Source of the DNA: Streptoverticillium olivoreticuli subsp. olivoreticuli | GTDB taxonomy: Bacteria > Actinomycetota > Actinomycetes > Streptomycetales > Streptomycetaceae | Direction of reading: 5' to 3' | Length of the DNA: 64,000 bases | NCBI RefSeq assembly: GCF_003391135.1 | Contig: NZ_CP031455.1 | Coordinates: 8,745,794-8,809,793, forward strand | Shown here: piece after piece, positions 24,307 to 33,321 of the stretch | Layout of the letters: the number at the start of each line of letters is the position of its first letter | Numbering within the stretch: position 1 is the stretch's first letter | Translations under genes and position numbers: made by a program | The notes under the pieces: generated by a model | Seen by the model: the letters and a program-made list of their open reading frames with translations, nothing else | The model's database searches: none | Told to the model about the DNA's origin: nothing

Positions 24307-25989
24307 ATGAGAGCAACATTGTGGGCCTGCGACCTGTGGCGACGGCTGATTGGACCGGAGCAATGGCCCTGGCGGCGGCTGGCGGGAGAAGGTGCGATGG
24401 CCGCGGTGCTCGCCCTGCTCGCGGCAGGAACAGAGGATCTCACCGGGAGCGACTGGCCGCGGATGCTCGCGGCGGCGCTCGCCGTCGCCGCGCTGTCACT
24501 GCTACGGCGCGCACTGCCTGTGCCCGTCCTGCTCGCCACGGCGGTCCTGACCGGGGCAACCCCGGGCGGACTGCTGCTGCTGGCGCCAGTCGGCTGGTCT
24601 GCGGGGCACCGGATCGCCGGGGCGGTGCGGGCAGTGACGGCATTCGCCGTGTCCTGCGTGGTGTGCGTGGCAGCCAGCGCCGTTATTCATCGTCTGACCC
24701 CCTGGGAGCTGGCGTTCACCACCCTCGTCTTCCTGGCATCGGCGGTCGTTCCGGGACTCACCAGCCGCTATTGGTACCAGCGGCGCACCCTGATGCGTGC
24801 CCTGCAAGAACGCAACGCCCAGCTGCTGCGCGAGCGCGAGATGGTCTCGGGACAGGCGCGGATGCGTGAGCGGCAGCGGATCGCCCAGGACATGCACGAC
24901 AGCCTCGGCCACCAGCTTGCCCTGATCGCCGTGCATACAGGCGCCCTCGAGGTGGACAGAAAACTGACCGGCCAGCAACGCGAGGCGGTCGCCGTGCTGC
25001 GGGAGGCGTCCGTGGCCGCGATGCACGAGCTGCGCCAGGTGGTCGGCATCCTCAAGGGCAGCGCTGCGGAGGAGACGCCGGTAGTGCAGCCCGTATCCGG
25101 GGCGGTAGCCGGGATCGAGGCGCTGGTTGAGTCGGCGGCCGCGGCGGGCACTGCGGCCCGGTTCGAGCGCTCGGGGGAGCCGCAGCCGCTGGCACCGGTG
25201 GCCGACCACGCCGCGTACCGCATCGCGCAGGAGGGGCTGACGAACGCGTACAAACACGCGCCCGGTGCGCCGATCACCGTCAGCCTGCGCTACGAGCCGG
25301 ACTCGATGGTGGTGGAGGTCGCGAACGGTCCGGTGCCGGGGGACTCCGGGCCGTGGCCCGCCGCGGTCAGCGGCGGTCAAGGGCTGACCGGGCTCCGGGA
25401 GCGGGCCCGGCTGGTCGGCGGGATGGTGCACGCCGGACCGGTGGATGGCGGGGGCTTCCGGCTCGCGGGGGTGCTCCCGTACGGGACGGGGGAGAAGACC
25501 TTCGTCGACGCGGCAAACGACTTTCGACAGCAGACCCGCCCTGCAGCTCCCGGCGAGGGTGGACCGGTCACTGACTGGTCCGATCCGCGCGAGGAGTTCA
25601 AGAACATCATGGGTTCGAAGAAGAGTCGTGGTCTTCTGATCGGCTGCGGCGCAGCCCTGCTGCTGATCCTGGTGGGACTGGCGGCAGTGCTGGTGTATGG
25701 GGTGGGCAAGCTGCTCGATGAGGCCGAGAAGGCGACGATTGACCCCAGTGTCTACACCTCGGTGAAGGTCGGCGACTCCGAGGATCAGGTGCGCGAGAAG
25801 CTGCCCTCAGGCGACTCGATCCTCACCACTGGTGCAAAAGACAAGGGGCCGGCCGAGCCGGCTGGCGCGAGCTGCCTTACCCTTTTGTCCACCGATGTGT
25901 CCAAGGGGATGCTCACCGACATCGTGTACCGGTTCTGCTTCAAGGACGGGAAACTGATCGAGAAACGTGAGTTCGAAGTCAAGAATTAG
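24307..25989 (+). CDS. NarL-type sensor histidine kinase with an extra membrane-anchored C-terminal domain
   Basis: A 560-residue kinase. Four to five N-terminal membrane helices (residues about 28-150) are followed by a HisKA_3 dimerisation domain with phospho-acceptor His197 (RQRIAQDMHDSLGHQ), and a HATPase domain with AQEGLTNAYKHAPG (308-320) and GGQGLTGLRERARLVGG. The kinase proper ends near residue 395. The rest is unusual: a linker, a membrane helix (441-466, RGLLIGCGAALLLILVGLAA) and about 90 residues with VGDSEDQVREKL, reminiscent of BamE/SmpA-like small domains. An internal ATG at 25609 with GAGGAG 12 bases upstream could instead start a separate membrane protein, making this a fusion or read-through. 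The response regulator follows after 16 bases. Confidence 0.85.
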   Translation: MRATLWACDLWRRLIGPEQWPWRRLAGEGAMAAVLALLAAGTEDLTGSDWPRMLAAALAVAALSLLRRALPVPVLLATAVLTGATPGGLLLLAPVGWSAGHRIAGAVRAVTAFAVSCVVCVAASAVIHRLTPWELAFTTLVFLASAVVPGLTSRYWYQRRTLMRALQERNAQLLREREMVSGQARMRERQRIAQDMHDSLGHQLALIAVHTGALEVDRKLTGQQREAVAVLREASVAAMHELRQVVGILKGSAAEETPVVQPVSGAVAGIEALVESAAAAGTAARFERSGEPQPLAPVADHAAYRIAQEGLTNAYKHAPGAPITVSLRYEPDSMVVEVANGPVPGDSGPWPAAVSGGQGLTGLRERARLVGGMVHAGPVDGGGFRLAGVLPYGTGEKTFVDAANDFRQQTRPAAPGEGGPVTDWSDPREEFKNIMGSKKSRGLLIGCGAALLLILVGLAAVLVYGVGKLLDEAEKATIDPSVYTSVKVGDSEDQVREKLPSGDSILTTGAKDKGPAEPAGASCLTLLSTDVSKGMLTDIVYRFCFKDGKLIEKREFEVKN

Positions 25990-26005
25990 CGCAACAGGAG
26001 ATCAG

Positions 26006-26659
26006 TTGATCCGCGTCCTCATCGCCGACGACGAGCCGCTCATCCGGGCCGGGATCAGGATGATCCTCACCTCCGCCGACGACATCCAGGTCGTGGCAGA
26101 AGCGGTGGACGGGCGCGAGGCAGTCGAACTGGCGCGTCGGCACCTGGTAGACGTCGCCCTGCTCGATATCCAGATGCCTGCCCTGGACGGGTTCGCGGCA
26201 CTCGCCGAACTAGGACGCACAGCCCCAGGTGTACGGGCACTGATCCTGACCACCTTCGGGGAGCGTGACAACGTACTGCGGGCTCTGCGGCACGGCGGAG
26301 CCGGCTTCCTGCTGAAGGACTCGGCACCCGCGGAACTGATCGGGGCGGTACGGGCGGCAGCTGCGGGCAACGCATACCTGTCGCCCGCAGCTGCGCGCCA
26401 CGTGGCGGACTCGCTGGCGGGCGACCGCGCCACGGGCCGGGGTGAGGCGGCGCGACGGCAGGTGGCAGCGCTGAGCGAGCGGGAGCGCGAGGTACTGGCG
26501 CTGCTCGGCGAGGGGCTGTCCAACGCCGACGCGGGGCAGCGCATCCACATGAGCGAGGCCACGGTGAAGACCTATGTCAGCCGGATCCTCGCGAAGCTGG
26601 ACTGCGATAACCGGGTGCAGGCGGCACTGCTGGCGCGCGACGCGGGGTTCGGGGCCTGA
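26006..26659 (+). CDS. NarL/FixJ-family response regulator
   Basis: A 217-residue two-domain regulator. The receiver has the acidic pair Asp8/Asp9, phospho-acceptor Asp54 (VALLDIQMP) and Lys104 (FLLKDSAP). The C-terminal LuxR-type HTH starts at about residue 152 (LSEREREVLALLGEGLSNADAGQRIHMSEATVKTYVSRILAKLDCDNRVQAA). The start is TTG at 26006, set by CAGGAG five bases upstream; no ATG is suitably placed. It is co-transcribed with the preceding kinase, which is its evident partner. The target genes are unknown. Confidence 0.9.
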   Translation: MIRVLIADDEPLIRAGIRMILTSADDIQVVAEAVDGREAVELARRHLVDVALLDIQMPALDGFAALAELGRTAPGVRALILTTFGERDNVLRALRHGGAGFLLKDSAPAELIGAVRAAAAGNAYLSPAAARHVADSLAGDRATGRGEAARRQVAALSEREREVLALLGEGLSNADAGQRIHMSEATVKTYVSRILAKLDCDNRVQAALLARDAGFGA

Positions 26660-26932
26660 AGTGACGCACCCATAGGCCGACGGCGAGCCCTGTGTATCGG
26701 CCCCGCCCTGGGCACGCCGGAAGTCACCATCTCTCTTTCCTGGCGAGGCAGAGCCGTCGCCCCACCGTACTGGTGAGTGAGATGAGCGTGAGGTTTCAAC
26801 TGGCTCGTTTGAAAGCCCTGTTGGCCACATGCCCTGCTGTAAATCAACCTATTGCATGTGCTCGTGGACTTGGGGTGCGATATTGATCGTCATCCGTGAG
26901 GGTGGCCGCTACTGCAGGGGCTGCTGCCGTCC
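26660..26932. other. Intergenic stretch without a supported gene
   Basis: Nothing recognisable on either strand. It lies between the regulator and an IS5 fragment. Confidence 0.35.
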
Positions 26933-27163
26933 TGGCGTGCTCTGGTCGCGCTGACGTACCCGCGCCAGCACAATACCGTCACCGAGGTTGTGGCCGGATT
27001 CCAGATGGGTGTCGGCACCGAGACCTGCGTACGCACCGTCACTCCTGCTCACGAGGAAGCTCGCAGAACCCTCACGACCTCCTTCAAATGCCTCTACGGC
27101 CGCGGCTTCACCGTCAGCAGGAAGCCGATCAACCGAACGCGTGCCTGCCTGAAGTTCCCGTGA
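26933..27163 (+). pseudogene. IS5-family transposase N-terminal fragment
   Basis: A 76-codon open stretch reads WRALVALTYPRQHNTVTEVVAGFQMGVGTETCVRTVTPAHEEARRTL, like the HTH region (LxHLRxGDTYxxLAAGFGVGxxTAYRYVxEA) of IS5/IS1031-type transposases. It lacks a start and the catalytic domain, and stops at TGA 27161-27163. Confidence 0.6.
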
Positions 27164-27690
27164 GCGGGTCTTCGGCAAGGGGTGTCCTGGGCCTCATTCT
27201 GATTCGGCTGGGGTCATCGGTCTGCGCCTGGAAGTCTGGCTTTTTTCGTCAGGGTGTCAGTAAAAGCCGTCCTAGGCATCTGGTGGATTTCCTCTATGAG
27301 TCCCTCGGGGCTGGGCGTATTGGTTCGCCTTCGGCCGCCGGGGCGGGCTGTGGATATCCGAGACTAGCTGTGAAGGAGTCGTCGGCGATTACCGGGCGTG
27401 AGTTGAATGCTGTACCACTTGACGGATGTTAAGGTCGATCAGCAGGACGCAGCGAGTGATCCCGTGCTCATTCTGCCCTGCCTCGGGGCAGTTCCGCGGG
27501 GATTCTCCCCATGCCCGCACCGAGGGGCCCGTTGAGAGAGCCGGGCCACGAAGCTGCCCTCACGCTCAAGATCTCGGATATCTCTGGACCCTCAGCACGG
27601 AGATGGTCACGAACCAGGTCTCATGCTCCTTGGGGATCGGGAGATGCCCGTACAGGGGCGCTCGGAAAATATGAAGAGAAAGGTTTAAGA
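27164..27690. other. Gene-free leader region before the chorismate mutase
   Basis: Long frames here have no family resemblance and poor codon bias. The region has lower GC in places (for example TCGGAAAATATGAAGAGAAAGG just before the chorismate mutase start), so its promoter is probably in the last 150 bases. Confidence 0.35.
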
Positions 27691-28356
27691 ATGCAACTTC
27701 CCGCTAATCGCCGATGCATACGCCGCTCGCAGAAACTCACCCGGACGTTTGTGGCCTGCTCAGCAGGTGCCGGTGCCGTCATCGCCCTAGTCGTCGCAAC
27801 GCCGGCCGTTGCGGCAACGGCAGTGACCGAGAAGGCGCCTTATGCCAGTCACCGTACGGAAAACCTCACTGAGCAGGCCATGGGGCGGCTGGCGAAGTTG
27901 GCTGCCGAGCGCGCGCTGACCGCCGATCAGGTCGCCGCCTCGAAGTGGCTGTCGGGCCGCTCCATCGAGGATCCGGTCCGTGAGCGGCAGGTTCTGGAAG
28001 GTATGGATGCGCAGGCACGGGAACTGGGCGTCGATCGGGCCCTGGTACAGGAATTTTTCAAGGACCAGATCGAGGCCAATAAGCTCATTCAGTACGGGCT
28101 CCACGAGTACTGGCGAAATAACCCTGCCGCGGCTCCCATGCAGGGCCCTGATCTGGACCAGGTCCGAGTGGAAATCAACCGCATCAACGCAGGGATGCTG
28201 ACGGCAATTCGGGAATATCAGCCCCTCCTGTCCGAGTCCCGGTGTGCGGCCGCAGTGGCGCGGGCGCACAGTCAGGTGGCAGAGAACATGAAGCTGGATG
28301 AGCTGCACAAGAAGGGCTTGCGGCGCGCTCTGCAGGGCCTTTGTGCCACTCCTTGA
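27691..28356 (+). CDS. Secreted chorismate mutase (AroQ gamma type)
   Basis: A 221-residue exported protein. The signal peptide is residues 1 to about 42: basic N-region with RRCIRRSQK, hydrophobic core AGAGAVIALVVA, and cleavage near ATPAVAA. The mature part matches periplasmic AroQ-gamma chorismate mutases: LAAERALTADQVAASKWLSG with the conserved Arg and Lys, SIEDPVRERQVLEGM with the second Arg, and ALVQEFFKDQIEANKLIQYGLHEYW with the Gln/Glu and the helix packing motif. The family converts chorismate to prephenate outside the cytoplasm; the reason is not established, though roles in host interaction have been proposed for bacterial members. A C-terminal Cys pair (RCAAAV, GLCATP) could form a disulfide, as in the mycobacterial enzyme. 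The start ATG 27691 has AAAGG ten bases upstream. It stands alone. Confidence 0.85.
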   Translation: MQLPANRRCIRRSQKLTRTFVACSAGAGAVIALVVATPAVAATAVTEKAPYASHRTENLTEQAMGRLAKLAAERALTADQVAASKWLSGRSIEDPVRERQVLEGMDAQARELGVDRALVQEFFKDQIEANKLIQYGLHEYWRNNPAAAPMQGPDLDQVRVEINRINAGMLTAIREYQPLLSESRCAAAVARAHSQVAENMKLDELHKKGLRRALQGLCATP

Positions 28357-28659
28357 GCCGTAGCTCGGCAAGACCGGAAGACCGTTCCCAGCGGCGACCG
28401 CTGCCCTCGTGAGGAGCCTCTGGCCGACTCGTTGCCAAATCTCGCCGACGGAGCGGCCCGGCAGCTGAGGATTCGTTGCTGGAGTGACGGACCTGGTGGT
28501 CCGAGATGTATACCGGTGGTGTGCGGTATCCGGCCAGGCAGGCCTCGCGCACTTTGCAGCAGACGGGCTGGTGCCCGCGCATCCCGGCACGCTGGGGTGC
28601 CGGTGCAACGATGTAGCGGTGCCGGACCTGCTGAAGAGCTCTGGCCACGCGGAAAGACG

Positions 28660-28800
28660 GTCAGGGACTGGGGCGCGTGGCTAGGTTTCGCCGACAAGGC
28701 GGGGCAGAGCCTGCGCCCGCCGAAGGCGCGGACCTGGTCCCGACGAGGTGTCACCCCCGTAGTCAGGGGCACCGGCCGGCTTGTGCAGGGTCGCGTTGCT
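28660..28800 (+). pseudogene. IS630-family transposase fragment
   Basis: About 45 codons read AWLGFADKAGQSLRPPKARTWSRRGVTPVVRGTG, the central first-Asp segment of an IS630 subtype different from the two larger copies in this window. Flanking sequence is unrelated or eroded. Confidence 0.55.
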
Positions 28801-29492
28801 GCGCCCTGGCCTGCACCAGGCGCCCCAGCCCCTCTGATCTTCCGGATGCGAGACTGCCAATCGGATAGCTCTTCCAAGGTTCCGGTGAGGACAGGCCGCC
28901 AGCCTGGTGGCAGTGTGCCGACTGTGTGACACCGGACTGCTGAAGACCGCCTCTCAGCCAGCCGCGCTGCTGGTTAGGCGTGTTGTGGTGCGGGGTTGTG
29001 TTGCCTGGACCCCAGGCAGGCCGGATGGCCTGTCTGCGCGGGAAGCTCAGCGAGCGGGCGCACGGATGCACCGGAGCCGTCTTGAGGAAGGGCCCGGCGT
29101 GATCGAGCCGACCGTGCGTTGGCCAGAGTGCCCTCGGTCGACGCTTCGGGAGCTCATCAGCACAGCGCCGGCCGAGACTGCCGCATCCCGTCTGCCGAAG
29201 ATACTCGCGGTGGCAATCAGCGACACTACGATCCTGGGCCTGCACAGGGCACTGCTGTGCCCGCGTAGGAGGTGCCCGAAGTGCTGAGCTTGGACGTTCT
29301 GCCATGCGATACCGCCACCGGTGCACGGTGCTGCTGCCGGACGTGGATCCTCACGGCCGCATCGACGCACATACGTACCGGAAGACCGACAGTCTGGTGC
29401 GTAACTGCACGAGGTATCCCAGAGTCTGGGCGGTGTGCCGCGACGAGCCGGCCTGACCGGCCTTTCTGGACGGGATCGCAGCCTCTGCCAGG
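28801..29492. other. Region with no gene I can support
   Basis: Several overlapping frames on both strands, none with a family resemblance or good start. It may be decayed mobile DNA; a cysteine-rich stretch near 29270 faintly recalls a zinc-binding transposase N-terminus but is too short to call. Confidence 0.35.
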
Positions 29493-29825
29493 GTTGTGTG
29501 TTTGTGACAGGTTCTGTTGGCCCCACTCCGACATTGAAGTTGGCCCCACTGAGGGTGTGACGGGGCTCGGGTGAGGGTCGTCAACCTGGCATCGACAAGT
29601 TGTTTTGGCCCCACCCCGAACGAGTGGGTTCCCTGGTCGGGGGGCGGGGTCGGAGCGGTAGCGTGAAGGACATCGGATCCGGACTGGACGACGGGCCCCG
29701 ACACCCCGCCGGACCACAGGATCTCGACCCGTGTTCGATAGGGACCGCTGGATTCTCCGATCCGCGGTGGCCGACGAGCGCGGGCATTGGCGCGACCGGC
29801 GGAGAACGGTTCGGGCCCAACCGGG

Positions 29826-29862
29826 CCGAGGCCGGTGCCCCTGTAAGGGGCGCCGGCCTCGG
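29826..29862 (-). terminator. Strong hairpin downstream of istB
   Basis: CCGAGGCCGG and CCGGCCTCGG form a 10-bp stem, extended by a TGCCCC/GGGGCG arm around a TGTAA loop. It lies 20 bases past the istB stop on the minus strand and is likely to end the istAB transcript or protect it from outside transcription. Confidence 0.7.
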
Positions 29863-29881
29863 TTCTTGAGGCGGGGATGGT

Positions 29882-30706
29882 TCAGGGCTTGGGCTTGCGG
29901 TGCTTCTCCTGGGTCTTCTTGAAGCGGAAGCTGTCGGTGCCGGTCTCGACGATGTGCGCGTTGAAGGTCACCCGGTCCACGATCGCCGAGCAGAGCCGGG
30001 GATCGGTGAACGTCTGCTTCCACTCCGAGAACGGCGCGTTCGAGGCGATGGCGATCGCCCGTCGTTCCTCGCGTTCGGTGAAAACCTGGAACAGCAGCTT
30101 CGCGCCGGGCTTGTCCAGGTCGAGATAGCCGAACTCGTCCAGACAGAGCAGGTCAACGCGTCCGTAGCGGGCGAGGGTCCGGCTGAGCTTCTTCTCGTCG
30201 GCGGCCTCGGCAAGCTCGTTCACGAGGTTCGCCGTGGTCGTGTAGCGGACCCGCATGCCGGCCTCGGCGATCGCGGTGCCGATCAGCAGGTGCGACTTGC
30301 CGGTGCCGGAGTCGCCGATCAGGCAGAGCGGCAGGCCCGCCTTCACCCAGGCCGGGTCCGCCAGAGTGCTGACCTGCTCGGGGGTGATGTTCGGGTTCTT
30401 CTCGAACTCGAAGTCCTCCAGCCGCTTGGGGCGGGGGAAGTTCGCTTCCCTGACCAGCCGGTTCTTCTTCCGCTCCTCCCGCTGGAGGCATTCGGCTTCC
30501 AGCAGATCAGCCAGAAAATCCTTGTAGCTGGCCCGCTCCTTGAGCGCGGTTGCCGCGATGTCCTCGAAGCGCGAACGGATCGTCGGCAGGTGCAGGGCCC
30601 GGCAGGCTTCATCGATCACGGTCTCGACGGCTCCGGCGGCCGAGGCGTCCTTGCGGGGCCCCGGGACTCGCTCACCGACGTCGAAGAGGGTGGTGGTGTC
30701 GTTCAT
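29882..30706 (-). CDS. istB: IS21-family helper ATPase IstB
   Basis: A 274-residue AAA+ helper ATPase. Walker A GDSGTGKS is at residues 131-138 and Walker B VDLLCLDEFGYL at about 195; the C-terminal sensor region reads ASNAPFSEWKQTFTDPRLCSAIVDRVTFNAHI, all standard for IstB. The protein assembles on target DNA and recruits and stimulates the IstA transposase. The N-terminal extension of about 90 residues (RSRFEDIAATALKERASYKDFLADLL) is the dimer and DNA contact region. The start ATG overlaps the istA stop by four bases (ATGA), so the two are coupled. Confidence 0.95.
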   Translation of the reverse strand: MNDTTTLFDVGERVPGPRKDASAAGAVETVIDEACRALHLPTIRSRFEDIAATALKERASYKDFLADLLEAECLQREERKKNRLVREANFPRPKRLEDFEFEKNPNITPEQVSTLADPAWVKAGLPLCLIGDSGTGKSHLLIGTAIAEAGMRVRYTTTANLVNELAEAADEKKLSRTLARYGRVDLLCLDEFGYLDLDKPGAKLLFQVFTEREERRAIAIASNAPFSEWKQTFTDPRLCSAIVDRVTFNAHIVETGTDSFRFKKTQEKHRKPKP

Positions 30707-32340
30707 GCGGAACCTTTCGGATGGCGGGTCAGCAGCTGGTCATAGACGTCCACCGACGGCGGAGGACGGTTGTCCTGGGGCAGTTCGGTCCGGCGGGCGG
30801 GCAGCGCCAGCAGCTGTCCGCCGGGGATGTCCACCCAGGGCGGAGGATCGTTTTCGTCGTCCTCCGGCTCGGGGTCCCGGGCGGCGGACTCGGCCTTGCG
30901 GGCCTCGATGGCCACCACATCCGTGCTGATCGACCCGGCCTTGATCGCGGCCGCCATCCCGGCCTGGACCGCCTCGGCGGGCATTCGCCGGTGCAGCAGC
31001 AGGACCTCGATCAGCGCGCGGGTGCCGGCCGCGTCCCCGTGGGCTTTGAGGGCAGCGGCCCAGAACGCCTCATGGACGGCCGTGAAGGACCCCTCGGCCC
31101 GCGCGGCGGCCAGCGCGGTCGACCCGGCCATGGCCCCGGGCTTGATCAGCAGGATCTCCAGGTAGTGGTCGAGCACGTCGCGGTATCCGTATCGTTTCGT
31201 CAGCCGCGGGTGCCGGGCGACGACGTTCCGGCGTTCGAGGACCAGCAGCTCGTTGCCTCGCAGCAGAATGCGTACGCGTTCTCCGATGAAGCGGGCGGGC
31301 ACTGAGTAGTGGCACTGGCGGACGCTGATCCGGCTGGTCCGGTCGACCTTCGGCGTCAAGGTGAGGCCGCACTCGAAGTCCTCGGTCGGCAGCGGGGCCA
31401 GGGCCTCGGCTTCGATGCGGAAGTTGAAGCCGATCGAGGTCAGCTTCCCGCGCAGGATCCGCTCGTCCTCCGCCTCATCGATGATGGCGATCCGGGCATT
31501 GAGCTCCTCCAGCGAGGGAACGTCGGGAACAGGGACCAGGTGGGCCCGGCGGAAGCGCCCGCCTTCCTGCTCGACCCCGCCTTTCTCGTGAGCGCCTTCC
31601 TCACCGGGGATGCAGTAGAAGGCGTCGAAGCCGTAGTGCGAGCGGAAGGTGGTCCACCGCTCGGATTCCACCCGGTTGCGGCCGGTGCAGACCTGACGGA
31701 CCGCGGGCTTGAGGTTGTCGTATCGGATGTGCCTGGTCGGGACCCCGCCCAGCACCCGGAATGCCTCCGCGTGGCCCTCCATGAACGACTCCTGGGCCTG
31801 CGAGGCGAACACGCGGTGGACGGCCTTGCCCGAATGCGACAGCCGCAGCGTGAACAGGTGGCACTTGACCGCCTCGCCGGCCACCCGCACCCACACATCC
31901 GCGAAGTCGACCTCGGCTTCCTCGCCGGGCAGGTGGTCCTGCGGCACCATTCCCTCCAGGTGCTGGCGGCCCTCACGGTCCTCCGCCACGATCTCCGGCC
32001 GCCGTTTGCGGACGTAGTCCCGCAGCGTGGAGTACGAAACCTGGTCGAAGCCGTGCTCCTCAGCCAGGCGTTTCTGGATCCGTTCGACGGTGTGCTTCTG
32101 CTTCCGCGGGGCCCTCAGATCGGCCCGCAGCATCGCGTCGATCCACTCCGCGGCCGGGTCCAGGACGCGGAACTTCCGTCTCACCGCCTTGCGCTGAGGC
32201 GGGATCGCGGAGGCCATGGCCTGGCGGACAGTCCGGCGGTGGACGCCGTATTTCGCTGCCAGAGCTCGATGTGAGAGCGACGGATCGAGACGTACGTCCC
32301 GACGGATGTTTTCGAACAGCTCGACACGCGACAGACGCAC
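30703..32340 (-). CDS. istA: IS21-family transposase IstA
   Basis: A 545-residue DDE transposase. An N-terminal HTH (HRALAAKYGVHRRTVRQAM) is followed by the rve core, with Asp145 (AEVDFADVWV), Asp208 (RYDNLKPAV) and Glu257 (HEKGGVEQEGG), and a C-terminal beta-rich domain (RISVRQCHYSVPARFIGERVRILLRGNELLVLERRNVVARHPRL). All catalytic residues are present and the frame is uninterrupted. The start is 84 bases inside... the right-hand multiple-repeat end, normal for IS21 elements. It cuts and joins the ends together with IstB. Confidence 0.95.
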   Translation of the reverse strand: MRLSRVELFENIRRDVRLDPSLSHRALAAKYGVHRRTVRQAMASAIPPQRKAVRRKFRVLDPAAEWIDAMLRADLRAPRKQKHTVERIQKRLAEEHGFDQVSYSTLRDYVRKRRPEIVAEDREGRQHLEGMVPQDHLPGEEAEVDFADVWVRVAGEAVKCHLFTLRLSHSGKAVHRVFASQAQESFMEGHAEAFRVLGGVPTRHIRYDNLKPAVRQVCTGRNRVESERWTTFRSHYGFDAFYCIPGEEGAHEKGGVEQEGGRFRRAHLVPVPDVPSLEELNARIAIIDEAEDERILRGKLTSIGFNFRIEAEALAPLPTEDFECGLTLTPKVDRTSRISVRQCHYSVPARFIGERVRILLRGNELLVLERRNVVARHPRLTKRYGYRDVLDHYLEILLIKPGAMAGSTALAAARAEGSFTAVHEAFWAAALKAHGDAAGTRALIEVLLLHRRMPAEAVQAGMAAAIKAGSISTDVVAIEARKAESAARDPEPEDDENDPPPWVDIPGGQLLALPARRTELPQDNRPPPSVDVYDQLLTRHPKGSA

Positions 32341-32556
32341 CCCGGCCTCCCGACACGGCCATGACCAACGACACGGCCTCCGACATGACCGTGAACGACG
32401 GACACACCCTGACGGGATCGGGCAGACAGCTCACACCATTCACTCGGACGAGGGCACGTCGCCTCTCACCAGGACAGGTGGGGCCAATTCAAATGTCGAT
32501 CAAGCTGGGGCCAGACCAACCTGTCGGAGTGGGGCCACTGAAACCTGTCACAAACA

Positions 32557-32645
32557 GTTGTGAGTTGTGAGGCTCGCACCCTATTCCCCCAGGTAGACAA
32601 GGTGACCTGTGAGGCTGTGAGCTGTGAGCCACCCCTCGCCAGGCA
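32557..32645. repeat. Cluster of short TGTGAG repeats beside the IS21 insertion
   Basis: Between 32557 and 32640 the hexamer TGTGAG occurs five times, partly as GCTGTGAG (GTTGTGAGTTGTGAGG, then CCTGTGAGGCTGTGAGCTGTGAGCC). A shorter version of the same run is found near 56629-56650. It could be a slipped-strand repeat or a binding site array, or simply low-complexity sequence. Confidence 0.4.
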
Positions 32646-33155
32646 TCACCGGCGCCGCGGTGTGGCCCTGCACCTCCGGTGCGGCCGCGGCGGGATCAGA
32701 GCGGGCAGAGCCACGTCGGTGAGGCTTCCCGTGGATACGGTCACGAACCCTCGGCGGCAGACGTCCGGCGCACCCACTGCACCCTGCCGTCGCGCTCTCC
32801 GAGCGTCAGGCGGTGCGTTTCGGGCAGACCCACGCGCCGTTGCTGCGTCCAGCAGCCGGTCCGCGAGCACCTCATCTACCACTTTGCCCGGCCCCTTCTC
32901 CGCCGGCCGTCCGCTGGCCTGCCGAATGCCGGCGGACACGAACTCGCGCTCGCTGGTCGCCTTCAACGCCAGCCTCGGGAGCCGGCCCTGCCACTCGACC
33001 CGCTGGATCATGCAGGCCAGCACCGGCGAACTGCCCGTTCGCACCCACGCATCGCCCCTGCCTACGGCCCGCGCCTCCTCCGTGGCCCTCCGCAGCAGGG
33101 CTTTGGGGGAGATGTGGCCGGAGACCAGCCCTCCGCGGGGACTGTCTCCAGCCAT
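32646..33155 (-). CDS. Hypothetical protein, doubtful
   Basis: A 169-codon open frame opening MAGDSPRGGLVSGHISPKAL. The first 110 residues have plausible composition and codon bias (PKALLRRATEEARAVGRG, KATSEREFVSAGIRQA) but no family I recognise, and the C-terminal third becomes Arg/Pro-rich as in antisense frames. It may be the tail of a broken gene. No ribosome-binding site of note; the opposite strand is also open over part of it. Confidence 0.25.
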   Translation of the reverse strand: MAGDSPRGGLVSGHISPKALLRRATEEARAVGRGDAWVRTGSSPVLACMIQRVEWQGRLPRLALKATSEREFVSAGIRQASGRPAEKGPGKVVDEVLADRLLDAATARGSARNAPPDARRARRQGAVGAPDVCRRGFVTVSTGSLTDVALPALIPPRPHRRCRATPRRR

Positions 33156-33321
33156 ACTCCGGCCCCCACTTCATGTGTGAGGCGGAAGATGTCACGCTCG
33201 AACGCAGGAGTTCTGAATGAGGTCACGGCCCAGGACCGCCGCCATCGCGTTCCAGGGCAGCCCACGAGAGGTCTCGTCGGGGTCACGCGCGCAGTCCGTT
33301 CAGCCAAGGAGGAGCCATCAC

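Larger units (their letters stand above)
29499..32556 (-). mobile_element. Intact IS21-family insertion sequence with 6-bp target duplication
   Basis: The ends are TGTTTGTGACAGGTTCTGTTG (from 29499) and, inverted, TGTTTGTGACAGGTTTCAGTG (ending at 32556). GGCCCCAC-type repeats recur inside both ends, as expected for IS21 multiple transposase-binding sites. The flanks carry the same hexamer GTTGTG at 29493-29498 and 32557-32562, a perfect target duplication. Both istA and istB are open and overlap. At 3,058 bp it is somewhat longer than the usual 2-2.5 kb. This is the youngest-looking insertion in the left half of the window. Confidence 0.9.

Noticed and set aside
31309..32274. A 321-codon plus-strand frame inside the IS21 element
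   Set aside because: It is the antisense shadow of istA, which has a complete catalytic triad in the other direction.
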